From DATEMU01 sp964414585 (GTDB taxonomy: Bacteria; Planctomycetota; Phycisphaerae; UBA1845; UTPLA1), in NCBI GenBank assembly GCA_964414585.1, contig CAYPXR010000066.1, positions 1 through 64,000 on the forward strand: a stretch of DNA of 64,000 bases, read 5' to 3'. The notes under the pieces are model-generated. The model saw only the letters and a program-made list of their open reading frames with translations. It was not told the origin of the DNA and did no database searches. Positions within the stretch are counted from its first letter, which is position 1, and every line of letters starts with the position of its first letter. Positions 63,889 through 64,000 of this stretch are shown one piece after another. The position numbers and the translations under genes were made by a program.

Positions 63889-64000
63889 ATGTCGAAACGA
63901 TCTGCCACCCACTTCGTCATCGGATTTGCCTGCATGGCAGCCATATTATTGATCGGCCAACCCGCCGCTGCCCAATCCACCGCCTTCACGTACCAAGGTG
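63889..64000 (+). CDS. N-terminus of an exported protein, truncated by window edge
   Basis: AAAGGAG lies 7 nt before the ATG at 63889. The 37 visible residues comprise a signal peptide (FVIGFACMAAILLIGQPAAA) and QSTAFTYQG, the start of a domain commonly seen in planctomycete exported proteins (FTYQGxL). The rest lies beyond the window. Confidence 0.7.
   Translation, partial: MSKRSATHFVIGFACMAAILLIGQPAAAQSTAFTYQG

Overview
The window (about 60% GC by eye) looks like chromosome of a planctomycete, probably of the Phycisphaerae type. No 16S rRNA gene or other decisive marker is present. The pointers are two ECF sigma / Ser-Thr kinase / TPR modules, exported FG-GAP and PEP-CTERM proteins with C-terminal sorting tails, dockerin-like DxNxDG tails on exported proteins, and many lipoproteins. 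Housekeeping genes are few: rplU, a carbamate kinase with a YgeW-type carbamoyltransferase, and asnB-like asparagine synthase.

Layout. 0-2.7 kb: 3' part of a SNF2 helicase gene and a SWIM zinc-finger gene, ending at a displaced 3' fragment of tRNA-fMet that looks like an integration scar, then a 107-bp inverted-repeat element. 2.7-8.5 kb: sigma factor and Ser/Thr kinase-TPR gene, divergent from an FG-GAP surface protein. 8.5-14.0 kb: a scarred region holding a secreted C39-like/lamin-tail protein and a GYD protein, with truncated GNAT, methyltransferase and FG-GAP genes, flanked by two copies of a ~200-bp direct repeat.

14.0-34.6 kb: a large surface-polysaccharide locus. A minus-strand operon (flippase-like protein, methyltransferase, DUF354 protein, polysaccharide deacetylase, alpha/alpha-barrel protein, DegT-like aminotransferase, GT2 glycosyltransferase) is split by a 5.6-kb plus-strand block (methyltransferase, fused dehydrogenase/acetyltransferase, YfhO-like membrane protein). 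That block is bounded by a duplicated deacetylase/barrel-gene junction and an IS630 transposase remnant. A plus-strand run follows (second YfhO protein, WlbA/WbpB-like dehydrogenase, WbpE-like aminotransferase, asparagine synthase). Together the dehydrogenase, aminotransferase and acetyltransferase suggest synthesis of a 2,3-diacetamido-uronic acid or similar sugar.

34.6-47.7 kb: lipoproteins, a beta-propeller protein, a ChaN-like protein, a TMTC-like TPR membrane protein, a secreted endonuclease I with dockerin-like tail, and an O-antigen ligase-TPR / SGNH / MBOAT run that probably polymerises or ligates and O-acetylates a glycan. 47.7-58.8 kb: small envelope proteins, an LPP20-repeat protein next to a CsgG-like lipoprotein, rplU without rpmA, a rhomboid protease and the carbamoyl pair. 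58.8-64 kb: a second sigma/kinase/TPR module, again divergent from an exported protein with a sorting tail (PEP-CTERM), and the start of another secreted protein.

All assignments come from reading the sequence and recalling family motifs; no database search was run. No CRISPR array, complete tRNA or rRNA was found.
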